40,696 nt of DNA from Clostridiales bacterium (GCA_021203325.1 JAJQBL010000042.1:8357-49052); one strand, 5' to 3'; positions 9,805 through 19,551 are shown, numbered from the stretch's first letter. Notes: generated from the sequence alone by a model not told the origin. Made by a program: numbers and translations.

Positions 9805-10882
9805 TAACAGCGTACTGGTGGGGATGTCCGGAGGTGTGGACAGCTCTGTGGCCGCCGCCCTCCTGCTGGAGCAGGGGTTCGGCGTCACCGGCTGCACCAT
9901 GCACCTCTTTGGGAACGACGCCCTGGGCTTAGGGCAGGAATCGGCCTGTTGCAGCCTCAGCGACGTGGAGGACGCCCGCCGGGTGTGCTGGAAGCTGGGG
10001 ATTGCCCACTATGTGCTGAATTTTAAGGAGCAGTTTCGCCGGGAGGTCATGGCCGACTTTGCGGCAAGCTACCTCCGGGGGGAAACCCCCAACCCCTGTA
10101 TCCGCTGCAACGGGGAGCTGAAATTTGGCGCCATGCTCCGCCGGGCGGCGGAGCTGGGGCTGGATTATGTCGCCACGGGGCACTATGCCAGGATCGAACA
10201 GTCCGGGGGTCGTTACCTGCTGAAGCGGGCGGCGGACAGCCAAAAAGACCAGACCTATTTTCTCTACAACCTGACCCAGGCCCAGCTGGCCCATACCCTG
10301 ATGCCCCTGGGCGCGCTGACCAAGGCCCAGGTTCGGCTTTTGGCGGAGCGGTACGGCTTCCTGAACGCGAAAAAGGGGGACAGCCAGGACATCTGCTTCG
10401 TGCCGGACAGGGACTATGGCGCTTTTATTGAACGATTTACCGGTCAAGTCTGCCCGCCGGGGGACTTTATTGACCGGGACGGCAACGTGCTGGGCAGGCA
10501 CAGGGGTCACATCCGCTACACTCTGGGCCAGCGGAAGGGGCTGGAAATCGCCCTGGGCCAGCGGGCCTATGTGACGGCCAAGGACCCGGCCCGGAACACC
10601 GTCACCCTGGGGCGCAACGAGGAACTGTTTTCCGACGGCCTGGCGGCCAGGGATTTGAACCTGATCGCCTGCGACCGGCTGGACGCCCCCATCCGCTGCA
10701 CGGCGAAGATTCGCCACAGCCGGCAGGAGGCCCCGGCCACCGCCGTCCAGACCGGGGAGCACACCCTGGAGGTGCGGTTTGACCAGCCCCAGCGGGCGGT
10801 CACGCCGGGGCAGGCGGTGGTGTTGTACGATGGCGAGGTCGTCCTGGGTGGGGCGACCATTGACAGCGCGATGCAGCGTTAA
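9797..10882 (+). CDS. mnmA: tRNA 2-thiouridine(34) synthase MnmA
   Basis: 'VLVGMSGGVDSSVAAALLLEQG', 'GETPNPCIRCNGELKFGAML', 'ATGHYARIE', 'KDQTYFLYNLTQAQL'; starts inside the end of pepT (8-bp overlap). Confidence 0.95.
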   Translation: MADNSVLVGMSGGVDSSVAAALLLEQGFGVTGCTMHLFGNDALGLGQESACCSLSDVEDARRVCWKLGIAHYVLNFKEQFRREVMADFAASYLRGETPNPCIRCNGELKFGAMLRRAAELGLDYVATGHYARIEQSGGRYLLKRAADSQKDQTYFLYNLTQAQLAHTLMPLGALTKAQVRLLAERYGFLNAKKGDSQDICFVPDRDYGAFIERFTGQVCPPGDFIDRDGNVLGRHRGHIRYTLGQRKGLEIALGQRAYVTAKDPARNTVTLGRNEELFSDGLAARDLNLIACDRLDAPIRCTAKIRHSRQEAPATAVQTGEHTLEVRFDQPQRAVTPGQAVVLYDGEVVLGGATIDSAMQR

Positions 10883-10895
10883 GGAGGAATTTGCG

Positions 10896-11471
10896 ATGAT
10901 GCCCACAAGAGACGAGGCTTTTGCCCTGGTGAAGGAATACAATCAGGAGCCGTTTCATATCCGCCACACATTGACCGTGGAGAGCGCCATGCGCTCCTTC
11001 GCCCGGAGCCTGGGCTACGGCGACGAGGAGGAGTTCTGGGGCATTGTGGGGCTGACCCACGACCTGGACTTTGAGCGCTACCCGGAGGAGCACTGCGTCA
11101 AGAGCCAGGAGATCATGCGCCAGCACGGCTGGGATGAGCGGCTGATTCACGCCACTGCCAGCCACGGCTACGGCCTCTGCTGCGACATCAGGCCGGAGCA
11201 TGAGATGGAAAAGGTGCTGTTCGCCTGCGATGAGCTGACCGGCCTGATTTACGCGGCGGCGCTGATGCGCCCCAGCAAGAGCGTGCAGGACATGGAGCTG
11301 AAAAGCATCAAAAAGAAGTTCAAGGATAAAAAATTTGCCGCCGGATGCAGCCGTGACGTCATCCTCCGGGGCGCGGAGATGCTGGGCTGGGAGCTTGGCG
11401 ACCTGATGCAGCGTACCCTGGACGCCATGAAGGAGGGCGAGGCGGCTGTCAACGCCTATTTTGAGGCGTAA
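10896..11471 (+). CDS. HD-domain hydrolase
   Basis: 'HIRHTLTVESAMRSFARSLG...WGIVGLTHDLDFERYPEEHC...HATASHGYG' HD-family metal ligands; RBS aaggagg. Confidence 0.85.
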   Translation: MMPTRDEAFALVKEYNQEPFHIRHTLTVESAMRSFARSLGYGDEEEFWGIVGLTHDLDFERYPEEHCVKSQEIMRQHGWDERLIHATASHGYGLCCDIRPEHEMEKVLFACDELTGLIYAAALMRPSKSVQDMELKSIKKKFKDKKFAAGCSRDVILRGAEMLGWELGDLMQRTLDAMKEGEAAVNAYFEA

Positions 11472-11510
11472 GGAGCCCCATCCAATACACAGGCACATTG
11501 ACCAAAAAAC

Positions 11511-11544
11511 AACCCCCGCTTCCCTGTCACGGGAAGCGGGGGTT
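11511..11544. terminator. Bidirectional intrinsic terminator between HD hydrolase (+) and purD (-)
   Basis: AACCCCCGCTTCCC-TGTCAC-GGGAAGCGGGGGTT perfect 14-bp stem. Confidence 0.9.
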
Positions 11545-11565
11545 GCTGTATTGTTGGGACAGATG

Positions 11566-12828
11566 TCAGTCCACCCACACCTTGCCGATGTCGGTGCGGT
11601 ACTGCATATCCTTCCAGGTGATGGGTTTGGCGGCGGCGTAGGCGTTGGCCACGGCCTCCTGCAGGGTGTCGCCCCGGGCGGTGACGCCCAGCACCCGGCC
11701 GCCATTGGTCAGGTAAGCGCCGTCTGGGCCAAATTTGGTGCCCGCGTGGAACACATAAGCGCCCTCCACCTGCTCCAGGCCGGAGATGACGTTGCCCTTC
11801 TCGTAGGCCATGGGGTAGCCCCCGGAGGCCAGCACCAGGCAGCAGGCCGAAGCGTCCTTCCAGCGGATGTCGGTTTTGTCCAGCGTCCCGTCAATGCAGG
11901 CGTTGAAGATGTCAAACAGGTCGCTGTCCAGCAGGTAGAGCAGGGGCTGGGTCTCCGGGTCGCCAAAGCGGGCGTTGTACTCCACCACCTTGGGGCCGTC
12001 GGGGGTCAGCATCAGGCCGAAGTAGAGCACGCCGTGGAAGGGGCGGCCCTCCGCCTTCATGGCCTGAATGGTGGGCTGGAAAATCTCCGCCATGCAGCGT
12101 TGGGCGATCTCCGGGGTGTAGTTGGGAGAGGGAGCGAAGGCGCCTATGCCGCCGGTGTTGGGGCCCTTGTTGCCGTCATAGGCCCGCTTATGGTCCTGGG
12201 AGGACAGCATGGGGACAACGTGTTCCCCGTCCGCGAAGGCCAGCACCGTCACCTCCGGGCCGGTCATGCACTCCTCGATGACCACGGTGGAGCCGGAGGC
12301 GCCGAACTTGCCGTCCTCCATCATCTCCCGGACAGCCTGCTTCGCCTCCTCCACCGTGGCGGCCACGGTGACGCCCTTCCCCAGAGCCAGACCGTCGGCC
12401 TTCACCACGATGGGCGCGCCCTGGGCGTCGATATAGTCCAGCGCGGCCTGCTCCTCGGTGAAGGTCTGGTACTTTGCGGTGGGGATGTGGTACTTCGCCA
12501 TCAAATCCTTGGAGAAGGACTTGGACGCCTCGATGATGGCGGCGTTCTTCCGGGGGCCGAAGGCCCGGATGCCGGCCTCCTCCATGGCGTCCACCATGCC
12601 CAGGGCCAGGGGGTCATCCGGGGCCACCATGACGAAGTCCATGGCGTTCTCCTTCGCCCACTGCACCATCTTTGCCACATCCGTGGCCCCGATGGGGACG
12701 CAGGTGGCCAGCTGGGCGATGCCCGCGTTGCCCGGAGCGCAGTACAGCTCCGTCACCTTGGGGGACTGGGCCAGCTTCCAGCAGATGGCGTGTTCGCGGC
12801 CACCGCCGCCGACGACTAATACTTTCAT
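11566..12828 (-). CDS. purD: Phosphoribosylamine--glycine ligase
   Basis: 'MKVLVVGGGGREHAICWKLAQSP', 'GPNTGGIGAFAP', 'FNARFGDPETQPLL'. Confidence 0.97.
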   Translation of the reverse strand: MKVLVVGGGGREHAICWKLAQSPKVTELYCAPGNAGIAQLATCVPIGATDVAKMVQWAKENAMDFVMVAPDDPLALGMVDAMEEAGIRAFGPRKNAAIIEASKSFSKDLMAKYHIPTAKYQTFTEEQAALDYIDAQGAPIVVKADGLALGKGVTVAATVEEAKQAVREMMEDGKFGASGSTVVIEECMTGPEVTVLAFADGEHVVPMLSSQDHKRAYDGNKGPNTGGIGAFAPSPNYTPEIAQRCMAEIFQPTIQAMKAEGRPFHGVLYFGLMLTPDGPKVVEYNARFGDPETQPLLYLLDSDLFDIFNACIDGTLDKTDIRWKDASACCLVLASGGYPMAYEKGNVISGLEQVEGAYVFHAGTKFGPDGAYLTNGGRVLGVTARGDTLQEAVANAYAAAKPITWKDMQYRTDIGKVWVD

Positions 12829-12865
12829 GTTTCACAGCTCCTTTTCATGATTCTGTGTGATAGCG

Positions 12866-13895
12866 TTACTGTACGCTGACCGTCCCGGCCAGCACCTGCT
12901 TATAATCTTCGTAGTTCTTTTCCAGCAGCGTGGGGGTGTCCAGCCCATAGGGGCATTTGCCCCTGCAACGGCCGCAGTGGAGGCACTGCTCAATGCGCTT
13001 CATCTTCTCCTGCCACTCCGGGGTCAGCCAGGACTGGGCGGGGGCCCGCCGCAGCATCAGGGACATCCGGGGCGCAGCTGTTGATCTCAATCCCCACCGG
13101 GCAGGGCATACAGTAGCCGCAGCCCCGGCAGAACTCCCCCCGGAGCTGGGCCCGGTCCCGGTCGATCACCACCTGCAGCTCCGCCGTCAGGACAGGGGGA
13201 CAGTCGATGTAGGAGAGGAACTCGTCCAGCTCCCCTTCCCGCTGCACCCCCCAGATGGGCAGCACGTTGTCGAACTGGGCCTCAAAGGCGTAGGCTGCGG
13301 CGGAGTTGGTGATGAGGCCGCCGGACAGGGCCTTCATGGCAATAAAACCCATGTTTTTCTCCCGGCACAGCGCCACCAGCTCCAGCTCCTGCTCCCCGGA
13401 GATGTAGGAGAAGGGGAATTGCAGCGTCTCGTACAGCCCGGAGGCGATGGCTTCTTTCGCCACCGCCAGGCGGTGGTTGGTGATGCCGATGTGGCGCACC
13501 AGCCCTTTCGCTTTGGCCTCCAGCATGGCCTCGTAGACCCCGGTGCCGTCCCCCGGCTTGGGACACCAGGCCGGGTTGTGGAACTGGTAGAGGTCGATAT
13601 AATCGGTGCGCAGATTGCCGAGGGAGGTGTTCAAATCCCTCCAGAAGTCCTCCGCCGTTTCTGCGGCAGTTTTTGTGGCCAGATAGACCTGGTCCCGGAT
13701 GCCCTCCAGGGCCTGGCCCAGCTTGCACTCGCTGTCGGTATAGAACCGGGCGGTGTCAAAGAAGCGGATTCCGGCATGGTACGCCTTCCGAATCAGCCGG
13801 ACGGCGTCCTCCTGGGAGATACGCTGAATGGGCAGGGCACCGAAGCCGTTCCTGTTCACGGTGATGCCGGTGCTGCCCAGGGTGACCATATCCAT
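12866..13895 (-). pseudogene. Aldo/keto reductase with C-terminal 2[4Fe-4S] ferredoxin domain, frameshifted near 13069-13072
   Basis: Frame 1 (ORF 12990-13955): 'MVTLGSTGITVNRNGFGALPIQR...CRGCGYCMPCPVGIEINSCA'; frame 2 (ORF 12866-13090): 'RMSLMLRRAPAQSWLTPEWQEKMKRIEQCLHCGRCRGKCPYGLDTPTLLEKNYEDYK'. Removing one G from GGGG (+ strand) joins them as ...NSCARMSLMLRRAP.... Confidence 0.85.
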
Positions 13896-13916
13896 AGCGT
13901 TCCCTCCGTTCAAAAG

Positions 13917-13962
13917 AAAGGCAGCGCGCCTGCCGTGGTATTCTGCGGCAGGCACGCTTTGT
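13917..13962 (-). terminator. Intrinsic terminator after the AICAR transformylase gene
   Basis: GCGCCTGCCG-tggtattctg-CGGCAGGCAC stem; on the minus strand followed by a T-rich tract 'gcctttctttt'. Confidence 0.7.
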
Positions 13963-13964
13963 CA

Positions 13965-15143
13965 TTAGTGATGGAACAGCCGCATTCCGGTGAAGCACAT
14001 GGTAATCCCGTGGCTGTTGCAGGCGGCGATAACGTTATCGTCCCGGATGGAGCCGCCCGGCTCGGCAATGTACTGAACGCCGGACTTGAAGGCCCGCTCC
14101 ACGTTGTCGCCAAAGGGGAAGAAGGCGTCGCTGCCGCAGGCCACGCCGGACAGCTTGGAGACCCATTCCTTTTTCTCCGCCTCGGTGAGGGGCTCAGGCT
14201 TGACCTTGAAGCTCCCCTGCCACACGCCGTCGGCCAGAATGTCCTCATACTCGTTGGAGGTGTAGACGTCGATGGCGTTGTCCCGGTCGGGGCGGCGGAT
14301 GCCGTCCACGAACTGGAGGCCCAGGACCTTCGGGTGCTGGCGCATCCACCAGTTGTTGGCCTTGTCGCCGGCCAGACGGATGCAGTGAATGCGGCTCTGC
14401 TGGCCCGCCCCAACACCGATGGTCTGGCCGTCCTTGACGTAGCAGACGGAGTTGGACTGGGTGTATTTCAGGGTGATGAGGGAGAGGATCAGGTCGGTCT
14501 TGGCGCTGTCAGGGAGGTTCTTGTTCTCGGTGACGATGTTGGACAGCATTTCCTCGTCAATGGTCAGGAAGCTGTGGCCCTGCTCAAAGACCACGCCGAA
14601 AATCTCCCGCCGCTCCTGGGCCTTGGGGACGTAGTTGGGGTCGATCTGAATGACGTTGTAGTTGCCCTTCTTCTTGGTTTTCAGGATGGCAAGGGCCTCG
14701 TCGGTGTAGCCGGGGGCGATGATGCCGTCGGAGACTTCGGCCTTGAGATAGGCGGCGGTGGATGCGTCGCAGACGTCGGACAGGGCAGCCCAGTCGCCAT
14801 AGGAGCAGAGCCGGTCAGCACCCCGGGCCCGGATATAGGCGGAGGCGATGGGGGACACCTCGGCGTCCTTCTCCACAAAGTAGATGTGCCGGTCGATGTC
14901 CGTCAGAGGCTTCGCCACGGCGGCCCCGGCGGGGGAAACGTGCTTAAAGGAGGCGGCGGCGGGCAGGCCGGTGGAGGCTTTCAGCTCGCTGACCAGCTGC
15001 CAGGAGTTGAAGGCGTCCATAAAGTTGATATAACCCGGACGGCCGTTCAGCACGGTGATGGGCAGGTCGCCGCCGTCCGCCATGTAGATTTTAGAGGGCT
15101 TTTGGTTGGGGTTCAAGCCGTATTTCAGTTCCAGTTCCTTCAT
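13965..15143 (-). CDS. purH: Stand-alone AICAR transformylase (C-terminal half of classical PurH)
   Basis: 'LKYGLNPNQKPSKIYM', 'FKHVSPAGAAVAKPL', 'QIDPNYVPKAQERREIFGVVFEQ', 'QQSRIHCIRLAGDKANNWWMRQHP', 'DAFFPFGDNVERAFKSGVQYIAEPGGSIRDD'; lacks the N-terminal IMP cyclohydrolase domain. Confidence 0.9.
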   Translation of the reverse strand: MKELELKYGLNPNQKPSKIYMADGGDLPITVLNGRPGYINFMDAFNSWQLVSELKASTGLPAAASFKHVSPAGAAVAKPLTDIDRHIYFVEKDAEVSPIASAYIRARGADRLCSYGDWAALSDVCDASTAAYLKAEVSDGIIAPGYTDEALAILKTKKKGNYNVIQIDPNYVPKAQERREIFGVVFEQGHSFLTIDEEMLSNIVTENKNLPDSAKTDLILSLITLKYTQSNSVCYVKDGQTIGVGAGQQSRIHCIRLAGDKANNWWMRQHPKVLGLQFVDGIRRPDRDNAIDVYTSNEYEDILADGVWQGSFKVKPEPLTEAEKKEWVSKLSGVACGSDAFFPFGDNVERAFKSGVQYIAEPGGSIRDDNVIAACNSHGITMCFTGMRLFHH

Positions 15144-15159
15144 CCTCACACACAACCTT

Positions 15160-15867
15160 TCAAACGTTTACGTTCCTGATGACATCCTGGGTCTCGCCGG
15201 TGGCCAGGTCGATATAACGGACGAACAGGCTGACCTTGTTGTCCCTGTTCAGGCTGTTCCACACCAGCTCAGCAAATTCCTCCGCAGAGGGGGCGTCGAT
15301 GCCCACCAGCTCCGGCTCCCCTTCAAAGGAGGGCAGGGGGTCGCCGTCCCCCATATAGGTGTGGATGAAGTGGCCGTATCCGGCCACAGGGGCGTCGTAC
15401 TCGAAAAAGTACCGGCAGGTCTGGGACGGGTCGCCCTCAAAGCTCTTCAAAATGGACAGGTTATAGCTGCCGTCAGGCTTCACCACGCCGGAGATCCGGG
15501 GGGTGTAGTTGGGGGCGTCCGGCTCAAAGGTGCGCTGGAGCAGAGCGTGGCGGTAGCACTGGCCCTCCTGGAAGGCGTGCCAGATGGTGTCCGTCTGGTC
15601 GCCGTTGGTGACGATGGTCTTGCCCTCGTAGACCCGGACGGGGTGATAGATGATGAGGCTGGGGTCGGTCATTTTGGAGGGGCCAAAGGCCTCGGTGCGA
15701 ATGCCGTCCTCGGTGACGGTGAAAATCCGGTTGCGGCTGTTGACGCTGCGGCCCATGATGAAGTAGCCGATGACCGCCTTGGTGTTATCGGCGCTGCGGC
15801 CCAGGACGATGCCCCGGCCGGGATAGGAATTTGTTTGCAGAAGCTCTGCCAGATTCAAAACCTTCAT
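15160..15867 (-). CDS. purO: PurO-type IMP cyclohydrolase
   Basis: 'NSYPGRGIVLGRSADNTKAVIGYFIMGRSVNSRNRIF', 'TDPSLIIYHPV', 'NGDQTDTIWHAF' match the PurO-like fold (IMP_cyclohyd family), not the MGS-like PurH N-domain. Confidence 0.85.
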   Translation of the reverse strand: MKVLNLAELLQTNSYPGRGIVLGRSADNTKAVIGYFIMGRSVNSRNRIFTVTEDGIRTEAFGPSKMTDPSLIIYHPVRVYEGKTIVTNGDQTDTIWHAFQEGQCYRHALLQRTFEPDAPNYTPRISGVVKPDGSYNLSILKSFEGDPSQTCRYFFEYDAPVAGYGHFIHTYMGDGDPLPSFEGEPELVGIDAPSAEEFAELVWNSLNRDNKVSLFVRYIDLATGETQDVIRNVNV

Positions 15868-15883
15868 AAACGCTCACCTTTCT

Positions 15884-16510
15884 CTACTCTGCGATATGGA
15901 CGATGCGGCCCTCCACCGAGAGCTTCCCGTCGCAAAAGAGCTGCACCGCCTTCGGCAACAGCTTCCACTCACATTCCTCCATGATGCGCCGCTGGAGAGT
16001 CTCCGGCGTGTCCTCCGGCAGCACGTCCACCGCCTTTTGCAGGATGATGGGGCCGCCGTCGCAGACGGCAGAGACGAAATGCACCGTGGCCCCGGACACC
16101 TTCACGCCGTAGGCCAACGCCTTTTCGTGGACGTGGAGGCCGTAGCACCCCTCCCCGCAGAAGGAGGGGATCAGGGCGGGGTGGATGTTGATGATGGCGT
16201 TGGGGTAGGCGTTCACCAGCTCCGGGGTCAGAACGTACATGAACCCGGCCAGGACGATGAGGCCGATGCCCAAATCTTTCAGCCGGAGGGCCAGGGCGGC
16301 GGTCATCTCCCGGTTGGAGGCATACTCCTTCCGGTTCACCACATAGGTTGGGATGCCGGCCTTCTTCGCCCGCTCCAGGGCGTAAGCGTTGGGGGAGGAG
16401 GACACCACGGCGGTCAGTTCCCCGTTGGGAAACATCCCGGCGGCCTGGGCGTCGATGAGGGCCTGCAAATTGGTGCCGCCGCCGGACACCAGCACGGCAA
16501 TCTTCACCAT
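15884..16510 (-). CDS. purN: Phosphoribosylglycinamide formyltransferase
   Basis: 'KIAVLVSGGGTNLQALIDA', 'IINIHPALIPSFCGEGCYGLHVHEKAL', 'SGATVHFVSAVCDGGPII'. Confidence 0.95.
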   Translation of the reverse strand: MVKIAVLVSGGGTNLQALIDAQAAGMFPNGELTAVVSSSPNAYALERAKKAGIPTYVVNRKEYASNREMTAALALRLKDLGIGLIVLAGFMYVLTPELVNAYPNAIINIHPALIPSFCGEGCYGLHVHEKALAYGVKVSGATVHFVSAVCDGGPIILQKAVDVLPEDTPETLQRRIMEECEWKLLPKAVQLFCDGKLSVEGRIVHIAE

Positions 16511-17553
16511 CAGTAGTTCACCTCGACAGCGTTGTCGCCCTGGCCGATGTGGCCGATGATAAAGGCGTGCTGGCCGGCCCGGACCACGGTGTCCAGGGCC
16601 AGGCTGGCCTGGGCCCTGGGGACGGCGATGACCATGCCGATGCCCATGTTGAAGGTGTTGTACATATCCCGGGTGGGGATGTCCCCCGCCTTCTGGATGA
16701 TGTCAAAGATGGGGGGGCAGGGGAAGGCGTTGGTGTCGATGACAGCAGTGAGCCCTTCTTTCATCATACGGGGGACGTTCTCGTAGAAGCCGCCGCCGGT
16801 GATATGGCTGACGCCGTGGATGTCCACCCCAGCGGACATAAGCTGACGGATGGCGTTGACGTAAATGCGGGTGGGCTTCAACAGCTCCTCGCCGATGGTG
16901 CAGCCCAAGGTGTCGGAGTAGTCGGCATAGTGATGCTCCACATCCAGCACCTTCCGCACCAGAGAGAAGCCGTTGGAGTGAACGCCGTTGGAGGTCAGGC
17001 CCAGGAGGATGTCACCGGGGGCCATATGGTCATGGGTGATGACCTTCTCCCGGTCCACGATGCCCACGGAGAAGCCCGCCAGGTCGTACTCGTCCTCCGG
17101 GTAGAAGCCGGGCATTTCGGCGGTTTCGCCGCCGATCAGGGCGCAGCCCGCCATGCGGCAGCCGTCGGTGATGCCCTTCACAATGGCCTCGATGCGGGCG
17201 GGAATGTTTTTGCCGCAGGCGATATAGTCCAGGAAGAACATGGGCATGGCCCCGCCGCAGATGATGTCGTTGACGCACATGGCCACGCAGTCAATGCCCA
17301 CCGTGTCATGCTTGTCCATCAGGAAGGCGATTTTCAGCTTGGTGCCCACGCCGTCGGTGCCGGAGACCAGCATGGGGGTTTTCATCCCCGTCAGGTCGGG
17401 CTGGAACAGGCCGCCGAAGTCCCCAATGCTGCCCACCACGCCTTTGATATAGGTGGACTCCACCAGCGGGCGGATGCGGTCCACCGCCTCGTAGCCGGCT
17501 GTGACGTCTACACCGGCGGCGGCATAGGAGTCAGATTTGCTGTTGGTAATCAT
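16510..17553 (-). CDS. purM: Phosphoribosylformylglycinamidine cyclo-ligase
   Basis: 'SYAAAGVDVTAGYEAVDRI', 'GTDGVGTKLKIA', 'GGETAEMPGFY', 'HITGGGFYENVPRM'; start inside overlap with purF stop. Confidence 0.97.
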   Translation of the reverse strand: MITNSKSDSYAAAGVDVTAGYEAVDRIRPLVESTYIKGVVGSIGDFGGLFQPDLTGMKTPMLVSGTDGVGTKLKIAFLMDKHDTVGIDCVAMCVNDIICGGAMPMFFLDYIACGKNIPARIEAIVKGITDGCRMAGCALIGGETAEMPGFYPEDEYDLAGFSVGIVDREKVITHDHMAPGDILLGLTSNGVHSNGFSLVRKVLDVEHHYADYSDTLGCTIGEELLKPTRIYVNAIRQLMSAGVDIHGVSHITGGGFYENVPRMMKEGLTAVIDTNAFPCPPIFDIIQKAGDIPTRDMYNTFNMGIGMVIAVPRAQASLALDTVVRAGQHAFIIGHIGQGDNAVEVNY

Positions 17554-19016
17554 AACTTTTGTCCCTCCTGGAAGTGAAGATGTGGAACCGGCAGAATGTA
17601 GTTGCCGGTGAAACAGGCGTCGCAATAGTTCAGGTCCAATTTTTCCGACAGGTGCCGCAGCCCCTCCAGGGGCATATACTGCAGGGAGTCCGCCCCGATC
17701 AGGCGGCAGACCTCCTCCTCTGTCCGGTCGTAGGCAGCCAACTGCTCCCCGCTGGGGATGGCGGTGCCGTAATAGCAGGGGTGGCGGAACGGGGGCGCGG
17801 TGACCTTCATATGCACCTCTGTGGCCCCGGCGTCCCGGAGGAGCTGGACAATCCGGGCGCTGGTCTTGCCCCGGACGATGGAGTCGTCCACCAGGATGAC
17901 CCGCTTCCCCTTCACCACGCTGCTGTTGGCGTTCAGCTTGATGCGCAGGGCGTTGCGCCGCTCCCAGGTGCTGCTCTGGATGAAGGTGCGGGCGATATAG
18001 CGGTTCTTCACCAGGCCGATGCCGTAGGGGATGCCGGACTCCCTGGCATAGCCCAGGGCGGCGGCCAGGCCGGAATCGGGGACGCCGATGACCAGGTCGC
18101 CGTCCACGGTGCTGTTCCGGGCCAGGTAGCGCCCGGCCTCCTCCCGCACCACGCCGATGGTGGTGCCGTCGATGACGGAGTCCTGACGGGCGAAGTAAAT
18201 CAGCTCAAACATACAAAGGGCGCTCTTCGCCGCCTTCACCCGGCAGAACTGAGAGGTCACCGCCCCGTTCCGGACGGAGATCAGCTCGCCGGGGCGCACG
18301 TCCCGGATCAGCTCGCCCCCCAGGGCGGCGATGGCGGCGGACTCGCTGGCAAAGACATAGCTGTCCCCCACCCGGCCCATGCAGAGGGGGCGGAAGCCGT
18401 TGGGGTCCCGGAAGGCCGCCATCTCGTCCTGGCTCATGACCACCACGGAGTAGGCGCCGATCATATACTCCATGGCGTTGATCACCGCGTCCTCCAGGGT
18501 GTTGGTGCGCAGATGCTCCCGGACGATGAGGTAGGTGATGATCTCGGCGTCGTTGGTGGTCTGGAAGATGGCCCCCCGGTTTTCCATCTCGATTTTCAGC
18601 TGCATATTGTTGACCAGCTTGCCGTTGTAGCACAGGGCCAGAGAGCCGCTGGTCCGATGCACCACAATGGGCTGGGCGTTCAGGGGGTTCACGTCGGCGG
18701 CGTTGTTGGCGTGGCGGACGTGGCCGATGGCGGCGGTGGCCCCCAGCAACCTGTCCATCTCCTTCCGGGAAAAGACCTCCGGCACCAGCCCCTGGGCCTT
18801 GTGGAGCCGGATGGAGCCGTCGATGCAGGCGGCGATGCCGCAGGAGTCCTGCCCCCGGTGTTGGAGGGTATAAAGGGCGTTGTAGGTGTCGTAGACCGGT
18901 TCACGGCTGTCCTGCGCTGTGCCCATGAGATCGGAAGGAGCCTTGACAATGCCAAAGACGCCACATTCCTCATGCAGCTCCCCGGCGGGGTCAAGAAGCA
19001 GGGATGGTGTTTCCAT
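17550..19016 (-). CDS. purF: Amidophosphoribosyltransferase
   Basis: 'EECGVFGIVKAP', 'YTLQHRGQDSCGIAA', 'GVPDSGLAAALGYA', 'VILVDDSIVRGKTSARIVQLLRDAGA'. Confidence 0.97.
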   Translation of the reverse strand: METPSLLLDPAGELHEECGVFGIVKAPSDLMGTAQDSREPVYDTYNALYTLQHRGQDSCGIAACIDGSIRLHKAQGLVPEVFSRKEMDRLLGATAAIGHVRHANNAADVNPLNAQPIVVHRTSGSLALCYNGKLVNNMQLKIEMENRGAIFQTTNDAEIITYLIVREHLRTNTLEDAVINAMEYMIGAYSVVVMSQDEMAAFRDPNGFRPLCMGRVGDSYVFASESAAIAALGGELIRDVRPGELISVRNGAVTSQFCRVKAAKSALCMFELIYFARQDSVIDGTTIGVVREEAGRYLARNSTVDGDLVIGVPDSGLAAALGYARESGIPYGIGLVKNRYIARTFIQSSTWERRNALRIKLNANSSVVKGKRVILVDDSIVRGKTSARIVQLLRDAGATEVHMKVTAPPFRHPCYYGTAIPSGEQLAAYDRTEEEVCRLIGADSLQYMPLEGLRHLSEKLDLNYCDACFTGNYILPVPHLHFQEGQKL

Positions 19017-19050
19017 AGTCACACTCCTGACAGTCAAACTTGAAGGGCGC

Positions 19051-19545
19051 TCATGAAAGCTCCGCCTGAACCTTCGCGTCCTTGGCCCGGACGCCTTCCG
19101 CCATCTCGGCCTTAAAGGCGGCGAGCTTCGCGGCCAGCTCCTCGTCCTGGAGGGCCAGCATCTGGGCGGCCAAAATGCCGGCATTGGCGGCCCCGTTGAC
19201 CCCAACGGTGGCCACGGGGATACCGGTGGGCATCTGCACGATGGAGAGCAGGCTGTCCAGCCCGCCCATCATGCTGGTCTTGATGGGCACGCCGATGACG
19301 GGCAGGGTGGTGTAGGCGGCCAGCACGCCTCCCAGATGGGCGGCCTTGCCCGCCCCGGCGATGATGACGCCGAAGCCGTTTTCCCTGGCGTGGGAGGCGA
19401 AGGCCTCCGCGTCGGAGGGGGTGCGGTGGGCGGAAATGACCCGCACCTCATAGGGGATACCAAATTCCTTCAGTTTGTTGACCGCCTCCAGCATGACGCT
19501 GAGATCGCTGTCAGAACCCATAACAACTGCCACTTTCAAAGACAT
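19051..19545 (-). CDS. purE: N5-carboxyaminoimidazole ribonucleotide mutase
   Basis: 'VAVVMGSDSDLSVMLEAVNKLKEFGIPYEVRVISAHRTP', 'IIAGAGKAAHLGGVLAAYTTLPVIGVP'. Confidence 0.97.
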   Translation of the reverse strand: MSLKVAVVMGSDSDLSVMLEAVNKLKEFGIPYEVRVISAHRTPSDAEAFASHARENGFGVIIAGAGKAAHLGGVLAAYTTLPVIGVPIKTSMMGGLDSLLSIVQMPTGIPVATVGVNGAANAGILAAQMLALQDEELAAKLAAFKAEMAEGVRAKDAKVQAELS

Positions 19546-19551
19546 ACAGCT

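Noticed and set aside
11461-12819. 452-aa plus-strand ORF
   Set aside because: Antisense to purD; His/Gly/Val-rich composition typical of mirror frames in GC-rich genes.
12957-15179. 740-aa plus-strand ORF
   Set aside because: Antisense to the aldo/keto reductase and AICAR transformylase genes; no recognisable motifs.
17559-19043. 494-aa plus-strand ORF
   Set aside because: Antisense to purF; composition artefact.
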